64,000 nucleotides of DNA from Chloroflexota bacterium (GTDB taxonomy: Bacteria > Chloroflexota > UBA11872): contig JAJDVX010000022.1 of NCBI GenBank assembly GCA_022825895.1, forward strand, positions 62,001-126,000, given 5' to 3'. Below, in pieces: positions 28,095 to 37,451 of this stretch. Position 1 is the first letter of the stretch, and each line of letters begins with the position of its first letter. The position numbers and the translations under genes are program-made. The notes below the pieces were generated by a model. That model worked only from the letters and a program-made list of their open reading frames with translations. It made no database searches and was not told the DNA's origin.

Positions 28095-30664
28095 CCCAAC
28101 TGAGCCGAACCCTGGCCCGGCTCGTCGGTGGGCTTGAACATACTTCGATCGCGCAACGTCGCGCGCTCGTAGCCTCTGGCCTCTTGGCTCCGCTGCTGGT
28201 GCTTTATCGAGATCTGCTCTTTGCCGGCGCTCCCTGGCTGGACCTTGACCTGCTGTTGAGTTACCAGCCCCGGTATGCCCTGCTTGCCGAGGGCGTCCGC
28301 GAAGGGCGAATCCCGCTGTGGGCCGACGGCATGCTAGCGGGGTTCCCGGTCGCGTTTTCCGAATTCGGCTGGTTCTACCCGCTGACCTGGCTGCTGCTGT
28401 GGATCTTCGAGCCGCTGCGCGCCTATTTCATTGAACTGGCGCTGGGCCTGGCCCTCGCGTCGGCGGCGGCCTATTGGCTGGGCCGGGTGTGGGGGCTGAC
28501 CCGGCCCGGCGCCTTCGTGGCCGCGTTTCTCTTCACCTACGGCGGTTTCGTTTTCGCAACGTCTCGATTCCTCAACTACGCCGATATTTTCTTTGCCCTC
28601 CCGGCCGGCGTCGGCGCCATTGAGTTGATCTCGCGAGGCCAGCGCCGCTACACCGGGCTGCTGGCGATCAGCGCTGCGATCACCGTGCTGGCCGGCCATC
28701 CGCAGATTGCGTTGCTGTGGGGCTTCGTCTGGCTGCTCTTCGCCGCCACGCGATTCTGGTGGAACTGGGGTGACCTTGGACTTGCACGGGCGGCGAAGGA
28801 CGTGGGATGGATTGGTGTCGCCGCCGTCGTGGGCCTGGCCGTCGGCGCCGTCCGACTCCTGCCAACGCTTACAACCACGGATCTCTCCGCTCGCGCTGGC
28901 GGGCTTGACTTTGCCACCGCGTCGCAAGGGTCGATTCCGCCATGGAGCCTCATTGTGGGCTACCTGTATCCGTCATTCGAGATTCCCCGAGTGCTGAATG
29001 ACACCCTCAATGCCGAAGAACTTCTCTACCTCGGGCTTGCCGGGCCGGCGCTGGCGCTGATCGCGGTGGTAACCGGTTGGCGGCGGCGGCTCATCTGGTT
29101 CCTGAGCGGTCTTGTCCTGCTGACCTGGATCCTGTCCATGGGCTCGTACAGCCTCGGCTTTCCCTTGCTCCATAAGCTGCCGCTCTTTGAGTTCTTCCGC
29201 CAGCCAGCACGTTTCGGAATCGTGGCGTCGTTCGGTTTGGCATTCCTGGCGGCGATCGGGATTGAGCGGATCGGCGCCGACGATCTCCGCTCGAGCCTGC
29301 TGGTGCGCTGGATCGGCCGCGCCTGGGTGTGGCTGGCCGGGCTGATCGGAGCGGGAACGGTCGCTGCCACGATCGTGCTCTCCGGATTTGCCTTCCTGAT
29401 TGTTCCCTACGCCTACGACTACATCGATCGGGCCATCGTCGGCTCGGAAGGGCGATTCCTGACCGCCGAACGCTATTACCGCACGTTCGATCAGCTGTAC
29501 GAACAAATGACGGCCGCGTTCAGCCTTGAGTTTTGGGCGCCGCGCTGGACGCTGTTGGCGGCGCTGCTTACCGCCCTGGTGTTCTGGCGCTATCTGCGTG
29601 GCCGGATTGCACCGACCAGTACCCGGGCCGCGCTTGGCGTGGTGCTGGCGTTTGACGTGTTGCTGGCGCCGTTCCACGGGATTCCAACCGTGCCCGGTGA
29701 CTGGTACGCCCGAGATCCGCAGGCCGCCAGCGTGGTGCCGGCGGACTCCGACAGCGACTGGCGGGTGTTCTCGTACCGCAGCCAGGCACAGAAGTTTGAG
29801 CTGTCAACCGCCGCGGGAACGGAGTTGGATCGAACGCGCCGCGATCTGCTGGAGTACGTCTTTCTCAATGAAACGCTCGCGCCCAACCTCCCCATGGCGG
29901 GTGGGCGTGCGTCAATCGACGGCTACGAGAACCTGATGCCGCGGGCCACCGCCGAGTACCTTGCCCATGTCGGCAGCGAGCGCTCCACGGTTGCCGGCTT
30001 CGCATCGGACGCGGCCCTGGATGCCGATGCGCGCACCGAGATGCTGCGGCGTCGTGCGCCTGCCCTGGCGGCCGCGAACGTGCGCTTCGTGACCTCAGGC
30101 GTGCCGGTTGATGTACCCGCCCTGCGCCAGGTCCGGGTGGAAGACCTTGCACTGCCGCCGTGGGCATCGGTTAACCAGAATCTGTACGTATATGAAGTTG
30201 CGGACTGGGCTCCGCGCGCGTGGGTCGCGCATGACTGGCGGATCATCGAGCCGGGGGCGTCAACGTCTTCCATGCTGGATGCTCTCGCCGATCGTCCGGA
30301 CCTGCCGATGGTTGATCGTGATCCCGGGATTCGTGCGACGAACGGCGACGGCATCGACGTGGTGCATCCCCCGGAACGCAGCGCAGGCGCGGTAATCGTG
30401 CGAGTGGAACTGAGCGAGCCTGGCCTGCTGGTGTTCAACGAGGCGATGTTTCCGGGGTGGACGGCGAGCGTGGACGGGCGCCCGACGGAAATGGTCACGG
30501 TGAACGCGCTTATGCGCGGGGTGCCGATCGACAGCGCCGGTACGCACACCGTCGCGATGACCTACGAGCCGCCGGGCTTTGCTGCCGGTCTCGTGGTCTC
30601 CTTCGTGGCACTGGGAGCGATGGTCGTGCTGGCCGCCGCGGGCTTCTGGGCCGACCGCCGGTGA
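28091..30664 (+). CDS. YfhO-like polytopic membrane protein (GT-C superfamily)
   Basis: This roughly 857-residue membrane protein has about 12 hydrophobic segments in its first ~530 residues, a DxD-like acidic pair (WLDLDLLLSYQPRY) in the first outer loop as in YfhO/GT-C enzymes, and a C-terminal exported region of ~300 residues ending with one membrane helix (VVSFVALGAMVVLAAAGFW). YfhO-type proteins glycosylate envelope polymers using lipid-linked sugars. The TTG at 28091 would overlap the previous stop by 4 bases like its neighbours. An ATG at 28037 is the alternative and adds 18 residues. Confidence 0.8.
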   Translation: MTQLSRTLARLVGGLEHTSIAQRRALVASGLLAPLLVLYRDLLFAGAPWLDLDLLLSYQPRYALLAEGVREGRIPLWADGMLAGFPVAFSEFGWFYPLTWLLLWIFEPLRAYFIELALGLALASAAAYWLGRVWGLTRPGAFVAAFLFTYGGFVFATSRFLNYADIFFALPAGVGAIELISRGQRRYTGLLAISAAITVLAGHPQIALLWGFVWLLFAATRFWWNWGDLGLARAAKDVGWIGVAAVVGLAVGAVRLLPTLTTTDLSARAGGLDFATASQGSIPPWSLIVGYLYPSFEIPRVLNDTLNAEELLYLGLAGPALALIAVVTGWRRRLIWFLSGLVLLTWILSMGSYSLGFPLLHKLPLFEFFRQPARFGIVASFGLAFLAAIGIERIGADDLRSSLLVRWIGRAWVWLAGLIGAGTVAATIVLSGFAFLIVPYAYDYIDRAIVGSEGRFLTAERYYRTFDQLYEQMTAAFSLEFWAPRWTLLAALLTALVFWRYLRGRIAPTSTRAALGVVLAFDVLLAPFHGIPTVPGDWYARDPQAASVVPADSDSDWRVFSYRSQAQKFELSTAAGTELDRTRRDLLEYVFLNETLAPNLPMAGGRASIDGYENLMPRATAEYLAHVGSERSTVAGFASDAALDADARTEMLRRRAPALAAANVRFVTSGVPVDVPALRQVRVEDLALPPWASVNQNLYVYEVADWAPRAWVAHDWRIIEPGASTSSMLDALADRPDLPMVDRDPGIRATNGDGIDVVHPPERSAGAVIVRVELSEPGLLVFNEAMFPGWTASVDGRPTEMVTVNALMRGVPIDSAGTHTVAMTYEPPGFAAGLVVSFVALGAMVVLAAAGFWADRR

Positions 30665-31791
30665 AGCTGGCGCTGGTCAGCGACGCACTCGATCCAACCA
30701 ATGGATGGGGACGTTACGCGGGCGAGCTGGCACGGGAGTTAATCGCCGCGGGAGTTGACCTGCGTCTCGTGAGTCCCCGCAGCCTGTCGACGATGGCCGA
30801 CTTACGCGATTACCGCGACCACGTAGCCATCCCCTCGTTTCAGCACGGGCGCCGCCATCCGGTTCGGATCCTCCAGCGCACGTTTCCGCCGCTGCAAAGA
30901 GCCCTCCGAGGCGTGAATGTCATTCACTGCCTCGTGGAGCCGTACGCGCCAGCGGTAGCACTGGCGGCGGGTCGACGTCCGTACCTCGTGTCGCTGGTTG
31001 GAACGTATTCCATCCCCTCCGGGCGGCCGAAGTTGGAGCGCTGGGCGCTGCGCTGGGCGCTGCGGCGGGCGCGAGGCCTGCCTGCCATCAGCGGCTACAC
31101 GCGACGGCGGGTCGAGAGCGACGTGGACGTGACGCAAACGAGCGTCGTACCTCTGGCGGTGCGGACCGAGGACTTTCGGCGCGCGCATCCGCCGCCTCGG
31201 GAGCCTGGCCTCATCCTGTCGGTCGGTGAATGCAAACCTCGCAAGGGATTCGACCTGGCGCTCGAGGCATTTGCGCAACTCAAGTCCGAGGGCGTTGCCG
31301 ACCGGTACGTAATGGTTGGCCCGGTCAATCCGTCCTCGCCATACGTCGTTGGGCTGCGCGGCAGGATCCGCGAGCTTGGGCTCGATAGGGACGTCACGCT
31401 GACCGGCGTGGTCAGCGAGGACGAACTCGTGGATTGGTACTACCGCGCACGCGTCGTGACGATGCCGTACCGGCTGGCAGGATCCGATTTCGACGGATTT
31501 GGCCTGGTGCTGCTGGAAGCGAACGCCTGCGGGACGCCCGTCGTCAGCGCCCGCGACTCCGGGGCCGAGGAGCCGGTCGTGCACGGCGAGAACGGTCTGC
31601 TCGTTCAACCGGACAGCGTTCCAGCCCTGACCGATGCGCTTCGCACCGTGCTGACCGATGCGATCTACTGGCAAGCGCTGGCCGAGGGGGCGCGATGCCG
31701 GGCGGCCGCCATGTCGTGGCGCCGGTCCGCGGAGCGGCTGCTGGAGGTCTACGCCGACGTACTGGGGCGTCGCCTGGAGGCGCGAGCGTGA
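30661..31791 (+). CDS. GT4 family glycosyltransferase
   Basis: The 376-residue protein begins VKLALVSDALDPTNGWGRYA at a GTG overlapping the previous stop. VGECKPRKGFDLALEAFAQL, MVGPVNPSSPY and FDGFGLVLLEANACGTPVVSARDSGAEEPV form the donor site with E-x7-E. The open frame extends upstream to 30457 inside the YfhO-like gene, which is not a credible start. It overlaps the flippase gene by 4 bases. Confidence 0.9.
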   Translation: MKLALVSDALDPTNGWGRYAGELARELIAAGVDLRLVSPRSLSTMADLRDYRDHVAIPSFQHGRRHPVRILQRTFPPLQRALRGVNVIHCLVEPYAPAVALAAGRRPYLVSLVGTYSIPSGRPKLERWALRWALRRARGLPAISGYTRRRVESDVDVTQTSVVPLAVRTEDFRRAHPPPREPGLILSVGECKPRKGFDLALEAFAQLKSEGVADRYVMVGPVNPSSPYVVGLRGRIRELGLDRDVTLTGVVSEDELVDWYYRARVVTMPYRLAGSDFDGFGLVLLEANACGTPVVSARDSGAEEPVVHGENGLLVQPDSVPALTDALRTVLTDAIYWQALAEGARCRAAAMSWRRSAERLLEVYADVLGRRLEARA

Positions 31792-33263
31792 GCGGTCCCG
31801 CGGCTTCCGAGGCCCGCGCCGGGAACCTTGAGGACCGCGCGCTCCGCGGCGTGGTGTCGCTCGGCGTGCGCGAAGGCGGCATGAAGCTCGTTTCCTTCCT
31901 GGGGAGCATCGCGCTCTTCCGTCTGCTGACGCCGGCCGACTTCGGAGTCATTGTTCCGATCGCCACGTTCGCCGGCCTGGTCAAGCAGTTTGCTGATCTC
32001 GGACTCCAACCCAGCCTGATTCAGCGCGGTAGTGAGCCTCAGACCCGCGACCTGCGAGCGGTATTCACCGGTCAATTGCTCCTGGTTTTTGCAGGAGGGG
32101 TCGTCGTCTTTCTGGCCGGGCCATTTGTGGTCGATGCTCTGCTCAATGATCAGATCGATCCCTGGATGACCCGGGTATTCGCATTCTCGGTCTTCTTCAC
32201 GGCGTTTCGAATCGTTCCGGCGGCGCTGCTTGAACGACATCTGCAGTTTGGCCGCCTGGCCGCCGCCGATATTGCCGGGACCTTGTTCTACTACAGCGCC
32301 GGCATCGGTTTCGCTATCGGCGCAGCCGGCGTGTGGAGCCTGGTCATTGCCCATGTCGGCGCCAGTCTGGTCTCGACGCTGGCCGTGGTGATGGCGCGTC
32401 CATGGCTGCCGGTGCCAACCCGGAAGCTGAGCGTCCTGGCCCCGCACGTTGGTTTCGGAGCGAGATTTCAAGGATCGCGGCTGGCCATAACGGTCAAGGA
32501 CTCGCTCATCCCCCTCTTTACGCCGCGGGCGTATGGGGCTACCGCAACCGGATATCTCAATTGGGCGAATCGCGTCTCTGCGCAGCCGCTGGCGCTCACG
32601 CAGTGGGTAGCGCGCGTGAGCCTGCCAACGTTTGCACGGATCCAGGACGCGCCCGATCAGGTTCGTCGAGGCGCCGAACTTACGCTGAAGTGGAACGCCA
32701 TCGTGACGCTCCCGGGTTTCGTCGCCGTCATCGCCTTCGGGCCGGAGATTGCCAGCCTGATTTACGGCGAACAGTGGCTGCCAGCCGTTCCGGCCCTGCT
32801 CATCCTGGCGGTCAACAACGCGCTCATTCCCATCAACGGTCTGATTACTCCCATCTTGAACGCGGTGGGCAAGACGAAGACCGTGCTGATCGTGTCGATC
32901 GGATGGGCCGCCGCCGCGTGGGGCTTGGCCGGAATCCTCACAGCTCTGGGCGCCGGTTTCCTGGCGGTTCCGATTGGCCTGGCGGCATCGCAGGGGCTGG
33001 CGGCCCTGGTCTTGCTGCCAATCGCGCGCCGTGAATTCAATCTGCGACTGCTGCACCACCTGGCCCGTCCGCTCGCGGCCGCAGTCGGGGCCGGGTTGTT
33101 TGGACGATTCATCCTGCTGCCTATGCTGACCGATGCGGTATTGCTGATTCAGGGTGGCGTGGTGGTCGTGCTGGTCTACGCGGGCCTTCTCTACGTCATT
33201 GATCGCAGCGCGCTGCGATCCGAACTCGGCGCCCTGTGGCGGCGGCGAGCCGCGGCAGTTTGA
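31788..33263 (+). CDS. wzx: Wzx-like polysaccharide flippase (MOP superfamily, PST type)
   Basis: The 491-residue protein flips a lipid-linked oligosaccharide across the inner membrane. It has about 12-14 hydrophobic segments starting after GVREGGMKLVSFLGSIALFR, and the ADFGVIVPIATFAGLVKQFADLG block common to PST flippases. The start GTG (31788) overlaps the previous stop. An exporter of the other type (Wzm/Wzt) lies in the same cluster. Confidence 0.88.
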   Translation: MSGPAASEARAGNLEDRALRGVVSLGVREGGMKLVSFLGSIALFRLLTPADFGVIVPIATFAGLVKQFADLGLQPSLIQRGSEPQTRDLRAVFTGQLLLVFAGGVVVFLAGPFVVDALLNDQIDPWMTRVFAFSVFFTAFRIVPAALLERHLQFGRLAAADIAGTLFYYSAGIGFAIGAAGVWSLVIAHVGASLVSTLAVVMARPWLPVPTRKLSVLAPHVGFGARFQGSRLAITVKDSLIPLFTPRAYGATATGYLNWANRVSAQPLALTQWVARVSLPTFARIQDAPDQVRRGAELTLKWNAIVTLPGFVAVIAFGPEIASLIYGEQWLPAVPALLILAVNNALIPINGLITPILNAVGKTKTVLIVSIGWAAAAWGLAGILTALGAGFLAVPIGLAASQGLAALVLLPIARREFNLRLLHHLARPLAAAVGAGLFGRFILLPMLTDAVLLIQGGVVVVLVYAGLLYVIDRSALRSELGALWRRRAAAV

Positions 33264-33270
33264 ACGCGTC

Positions 33271-34320
33271 GTGCGTGTATTGCTGATCGGGCCGCACTGG
33301 GACACCGGACTTTGGACCGAGTACTGCGGCCAGGGGCTGCGCGCCGCCGGGCATGACGTGCGGATCCACCGCTATAGCGAGCGACTTGAGCGGCCGGTTG
33401 GTCTCCGGGCGCGAATTCGCCGGCGGCTGTCTGGACCCGATCGGTTTCATATCGGCCGGGTATTCGAGTCGGCCCGAGCCGACAACCTGGACGTACTACG
33501 GCTCGCAGCGGAATGGCGTCCGGAGTTCACGCTGGTCCTCAAGGGCGAAGTTCTCGTTCCGGAAACCGTTGAGCGCCTGCGCAACCTGACCAACGGGCCA
33601 GTCGTTCAGTGGTGTGGCGACGACCCGAGCTGGTTTCCGAACATCATTGGTGCGGCGCATCTCTATGAACGCTTCTATCTGGCGGATTCCACCTACGCCG
33701 CGGACCTCGAGCCGCGCGGTGTCCGTGCGAGATTCATGCCGCATGCCGTCGAGCCGTCGGCCTGGGCAGGGCACGACGCGGACGACATGCCGGTGGATGT
33801 GATCTTCGTTGGCGATTCGCGCCATAACATGGGTCACCTGCCGGCCAACCGGTCCAGGGTTGAGGTTCTCGAAGCGATCGCTCGATCCGGCGTACGTCTG
33901 GCCATCTGGGGCCGCGGCTGGGAGAAGCTAGAGGCCGAGTATCGGGCGCGTGAAGCGCATCGCGGTCTAACGCTCCTTCCAGCGTCAGCCGTGGCGCGGG
34001 CCTATCGCGGCGCCAAGATCGTGTTGAACGTCCACCATGCCCAGATGCGCGAGGGTCCAAACATGCGAACGTTTGAGATCCCGGCCGCCGGCGCGTTCCA
34101 GCTCACGGACTTTAAGGCTCGAATGGACGACCTGTTCGACATCGGAACCGAGCTTGCGGTCTACCAGGATGTCAATGACGTAGTACCGACAATTGAGCGA
34201 TACCTCAACGACGAGTCCGCCCGGAGCGCCATCACGCGAGCGGGAAAGCACCGGGTGGAGCGTGATCACACCTACGAAGTCCGCATGCGGCAACTTATCG
34301 ACGACGTACGCGATGGTTGA
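33271..34320 (+). CDS. CgeB-like glycosyltransferase
   Basis: The 349-residue protein resembles the DUF3880/CgeB plus Glyco_trans_1_2 group. VRVLLIGPHWDTGLWTEYCG opens the N-terminal Rossmann half. VLKGEVLVPETVERL, PVVQWCGDDPSWF and YLADSTYAADLEPRG are typical middle motifs. HAQMREGPNMRTFEIPAAGAFQLTD is the donor-domain signature of this group. The GTG start at 33271 lies 7 bases after the flippase stop. It overlaps the methyltransferase gene by 8 bases. Confidence 0.85.
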   Translation: MRVLLIGPHWDTGLWTEYCGQGLRAAGHDVRIHRYSERLERPVGLRARIRRRLSGPDRFHIGRVFESARADNLDVLRLAAEWRPEFTLVLKGEVLVPETVERLRNLTNGPVVQWCGDDPSWFPNIIGAAHLYERFYLADSTYAADLEPRGVRARFMPHAVEPSAWAGHDADDMPVDVIFVGDSRHNMGHLPANRSRVEVLEAIARSGVRLAIWGRGWEKLEAEYRAREAHRGLTLLPASAVARAYRGAKIVLNVHHAQMREGPNMRTFEIPAAGAFQLTDFKARMDDLFDIGTELAVYQDVNDVVPTIERYLNDESARSAITRAGKHRVERDHTYEVRMRQLIDDVRDG

Positions 34321-35131
34321 CGATCGCTTTCCAACGGCGCTGGTGGCTCGAAGCGATGCCGAATTGCTGCGTCTGGCGTTGCGCGCGCATCCGCATCAGC
34401 CGGCCATTGCGCTTTGGCGGGCAACCGAATTCGCCATGCTGCGCGACGTCAGATTCGCCGCGCCCGTGCTGGACCTCGGTTGCGGAACCGGCGAAGTCGC
34501 ACGTTCGGTGTTGCGGTCGCACTGGCCGGTCGATGGGCTTGAGTTCGTGTCCTCCGAAGCTCGGGTCGCACACGCATCAGGCGTGTACCGGTCTGTCATG
34601 CGAGCGGACGGCGCGAAGCTGCCGTTGGCTTCGGCCACGTACGGCACCGTCTATAGCCATAGCGTGCTTGAGCACATCCCGGACGATCTGGGCGCTGTCG
34701 AGGAAGCTGCACGGGTCTTGCGGCCTGGCGGGCGTCTGGTGTTCACGGTTCCCGCGCCGGCCTTTGCCGAGCGAATCGAGTCTGAGTCCGGGTCCGACGC
34801 CCTGACGGTAACGAACGCTCGACTTGGCCACTTTCACTATCGCTCGCTTGAGGAATGGACGGCGCATCTCCACCGTTTCGGTCTTACAGTCGTGGCAAGT
34901 CGGGGGCATCTGCCGGACGCGACACAACGAACCTGGCGGCGGTTGGACGAACTCATGGTTCGGCGAATTGCCGGACGCCGTGTGCTGGACTGGTTCCGCG
35001 GTCTTCATCGGCGCCGGCTCGTGCCGATGCCGCTCTGGGTTGCCCTGTGGTCAGCGCTGCTTCGACGACCGTTTCGGCGACCGATCGACGAACCGGGGGG
35101 CCAATTGATCGTGGCTGAACAGCCTTCGTGA
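34313..35131 (+). CDS. class I SAM-dependent methyltransferase
   Basis: The 272-residue protein has the SAM-binding VLDLGCGTGEVARSVL, an acidic DGLEF strand 2, SHSVLEHIPDDL (motif IV region) and VLRPGGRLVFTVPAP. It may methylate a sugar or a glycan end. The ATG at 34313 lies inside the end of the CgeB-like gene; an earlier in-frame start at 34193 is antisense-like. It overlaps the next GT4 by 4 bases. Confidence 0.88.
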   Translation: MVDDRFPTALVARSDAELLRLALRAHPHQPAIALWRATEFAMLRDVRFAAPVLDLGCGTGEVARSVLRSHWPVDGLEFVSSEARVAHASGVYRSVMRADGAKLPLASATYGTVYSHSVLEHIPDDLGAVEEAARVLRPGGRLVFTVPAPAFAERIESESGSDALTVTNARLGHFHYRSLEEWTAHLHRFGLTVVASRGHLPDATQRTWRRLDELMVRRIAGRRVLDWFRGLHRRRLVPMPLWVALWSALLRRPFRRPIDEPGGQLIVAEQPS

Positions 35132-36198
35132 GCGACCTGCGCGTTCTGCACCTTTCCCCAACCTGGTTCGGCGACGAGTCGGTGCGCGGCGGCGGCGAGC
35201 GCTATCCGTTGGAACTGGCAATTGCCATGCGGAAGCGCTCGCCGACGCGGCTGGTCTCGTTTGGCGACAAGCCCGGAACTCGCCGGGTGAACGGGTTTGA
35301 TATCGAGGTGCATCGAACCTGGCGGCGGCTGCGAGGACGAATGTACGACGCGGTCGGTCCCGGATTCCTGCCCGCGCTTTCGTGGGCGAATGTCGTCCAC
35401 TGCCACCAGGCCAGGTCGGGTCTCACGGCGCTTGTCGCGCTGCTGGCGCGTCCGCTGGGTAAGCGGGTCTTTGTTACGGATCACGGTGGCGGAGGGGTGA
35501 ACTGGGTTCGCCGGCTGCGCATCGGTCGCTGGATCGACGGCCAACTGGCGCAGAGCCAATTCGCGGCCGCCACGCTTCCCTATGTCGGACGCCGGACGGA
35601 GGTGATTTACGCGGGCGTCGATACGTCCAAGTACTCGCCCGGCGGTGACAAGTCGCCGGGTCGGGTCGTCTACGTGGGTCGTCTGCTGCCGCACAAAGGC
35701 ATCGAGACTGCGATTCGCGGGCTACCGTCCGACGCGTCGCTGGACATCTACGGGCGTCCTTATGACGCGGACTACCTTGACTTCATTCGTTCGGAGGCGT
35801 CGTCCCGTCAAGTGCGGATCCACATCAGCGCGTCGGACGACGAGGTGATCGCCGCCCTGCAGTCGGCCTGCGCGTTTGTCATGCCATCGGTCTATGAGGA
35901 CTATCGTGGGCGCCATCAGGCCCTGCCGGAACTGGTGGGCCTGGCCCCACTGGAAGCCATGGCGTGCGGGACTGCGGCGGTGGTCTCCGACGTGGCTGGC
36001 ATGCCTGAGATCATTCCACCGGTGGGAGGCATCGTTGTGCCGCCGAGCGATCCCGACGCGCTGCGGCGCGCCCTGGCGACGCTTACGGCATCGGTCGAGA
36101 CGGCGTCGTCCCGGGGTAAGGCCGCACGAGAGCACGTGATGTCCCGCTTTACGTGGTCCGCTGTGGCCGATCGCTGTCTGACCGCCTACACCGCCTAG
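35128..36198 (+). CDS. GT4 family glycosyltransferase
   Basis: The 356-residue protein starts at a GTG overlapping the previous stop. RVLHLSPTWFGDESVRGGGE, VFVTDHGGGGVNW, VVYVGRLLPHKGIETAIRGL, and ELVGLAPLEAMACGTAAVVSDVAGMPEII define the GT4 fold and donor site. Between residues 260 and 275 VYEDYRGRHQALPE replaces the more usual ExFG spacing. Confidence 0.9.
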   Translation: MSDLRVLHLSPTWFGDESVRGGGERYPLELAIAMRKRSPTRLVSFGDKPGTRRVNGFDIEVHRTWRRLRGRMYDAVGPGFLPALSWANVVHCHQARSGLTALVALLARPLGKRVFVTDHGGGGVNWVRRLRIGRWIDGQLAQSQFAAATLPYVGRRTEVIYAGVDTSKYSPGGDKSPGRVVYVGRLLPHKGIETAIRGLPSDASLDIYGRPYDADYLDFIRSEASSRQVRIHISASDDEVIAALQSACAFVMPSVYEDYRGRHQALPELVGLAPLEAMACGTAAVVSDVAGMPEIIPPVGGIVVPPSDPDALRRALATLTASVETASSRGKAAREHVMSRFTWSAVADRCLTAYTA

Positions 36199-36230
36199 AA
36201 TCGGTTCGCCGATCCGTCGGACCGCTTCAC

Positions 36231-37451
36231 ATGCGCATCGCCCTTCTTGCTGACACGTACCCCCCTGAGAATCGCGGCGGGGCAGGGGTGGTGGTTGAGC
36301 GGCTGGCCGGCGCCTTCGTCAAAGCCGGGCATGCGGTTTGCGTTATTGCAACCACGTCGGGGGCTGGGTCGATCAGCGACCAGGGCGGGGTGCGGGTGCG
36401 TCGGCTGCGATCGCGCTATCCGGAACGGTTTCGAAATACGGTAGCCATGGCCAACTCGATGGTTCTGCCGGGCGTCGGTCGGGAATTAGGAGAATTCGGG
36501 CCGGATGTGGTGCATGCCCACAACGTGCATCAGCACCTGTCATTTGCCTCGCTCTCCGTGGCTGCCCGATTTGACGCGCCGGTGCTCTACACAGCCCACG
36601 ACTACCTCCTGTTCTGTTGCATCAAGTTCATTTGCACCGGCGGGCCGGTGGATTTCCGCCAGCGCTGGTTCAACTGCGCCAAGTGCCAGCGATTCCGCTG
36701 GAATCCGGCGCGCAACCTGGTCATAGACCGGCAGATGGCCAAGCGTGTGAGTCACCTGTTTGCCATCAGCCGAACGCTAAAAACCGCGTTGCGCGCCAAC
36801 GGCTTCGGGGGCGCCGAAGTCGTCTACAACGGTGTGGACCCGGACTGGTGGGGGGGCGGCGACGGCGCAATGTTTCGCTCGTCGCATGGTCTCGACGGAG
36901 CGCCGCTCGCTCTTCTGGCGGCCCGCGTCTCGCGCGAGAAGGGCGCCGAGGCCGCGCTGCATGCGCTCGCGCGTTCGCAACATCGGGATCTGCACTTGCT
37001 GATCGCCGGCGAGAATCCACGCTACGCGCCAAAGCTCAAGCGACTGGCCGACGAGCTAGGCGTCGGGGAACGACTACTGCTGCCGGGGTGGATGCAGCCA
37101 GAGGCTCTGCGCGATGCCTATGCAGCCGCGACCGTGACGCTGGCGCCCTCGACGTATCCCGATCCGTTCAACCTGACGCTCATCGAATCCATGGCGGCCG
37201 GTCGCCCGGCCATTGCCTCCACGCTCGGCGCCGGTCCCGAAATCGTGAAGGACGGCGCCTGGGGATACACCGTGGACCCCAACGACGCTCTGGCCCTGGC
37301 CGACCGGATCGACCTGATAGTTGGCGATCCCGAGCACGCACAGGCGCTCGGGACGGCCGCGCGCCGACGCGCGGCCTCCAGGTTTTCGCTCCAGCGACAG
37401 GTCGATCAGACGCTGTCGCGCTACGCCGCCGTGCTGACCGCGCACACGTGA
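36231..37451 (+). CDS. GT4 family glycosyltransferase with Cys-rich segment
   Basis: The 406-residue protein starts MRIALLADTYPPENRGGAGV. TAHDYLLFCC, KFICTGG and NCAKCQRFRW form a cysteine-rich insertion (C-C-x4-C then C-x2-C, about residues 125-160) seen in some GT4 enzymes and possibly metal binding. ALLAARVSREKGAEAAL, LLIAGENPRYAPKLK and PFNLTLIESMAAGRPAIASTLGAGPEIV complete the donor domain. It starts 32 bases after the previous stop and overlaps the next gene by 4. Confidence 0.9.
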   Translation: MRIALLADTYPPENRGGAGVVVERLAGAFVKAGHAVCVIATTSGAGSISDQGGVRVRRLRSRYPERFRNTVAMANSMVLPGVGRELGEFGPDVVHAHNVHQHLSFASLSVAARFDAPVLYTAHDYLLFCCIKFICTGGPVDFRQRWFNCAKCQRFRWNPARNLVIDRQMAKRVSHLFAISRTLKTALRANGFGGAEVVYNGVDPDWWGGGDGAMFRSSHGLDGAPLALLAARVSREKGAEAALHALARSQHRDLHLLIAGENPRYAPKLKRLADELGVGERLLLPGWMQPEALRDAYAAATVTLAPSTYPDPFNLTLIESMAAGRPAIASTLGAGPEIVKDGAWGYTVDPNDALALADRIDLIVGDPEHAQALGTAARRRAASRFSLQRQVDQTLSRYAAVLTAHT

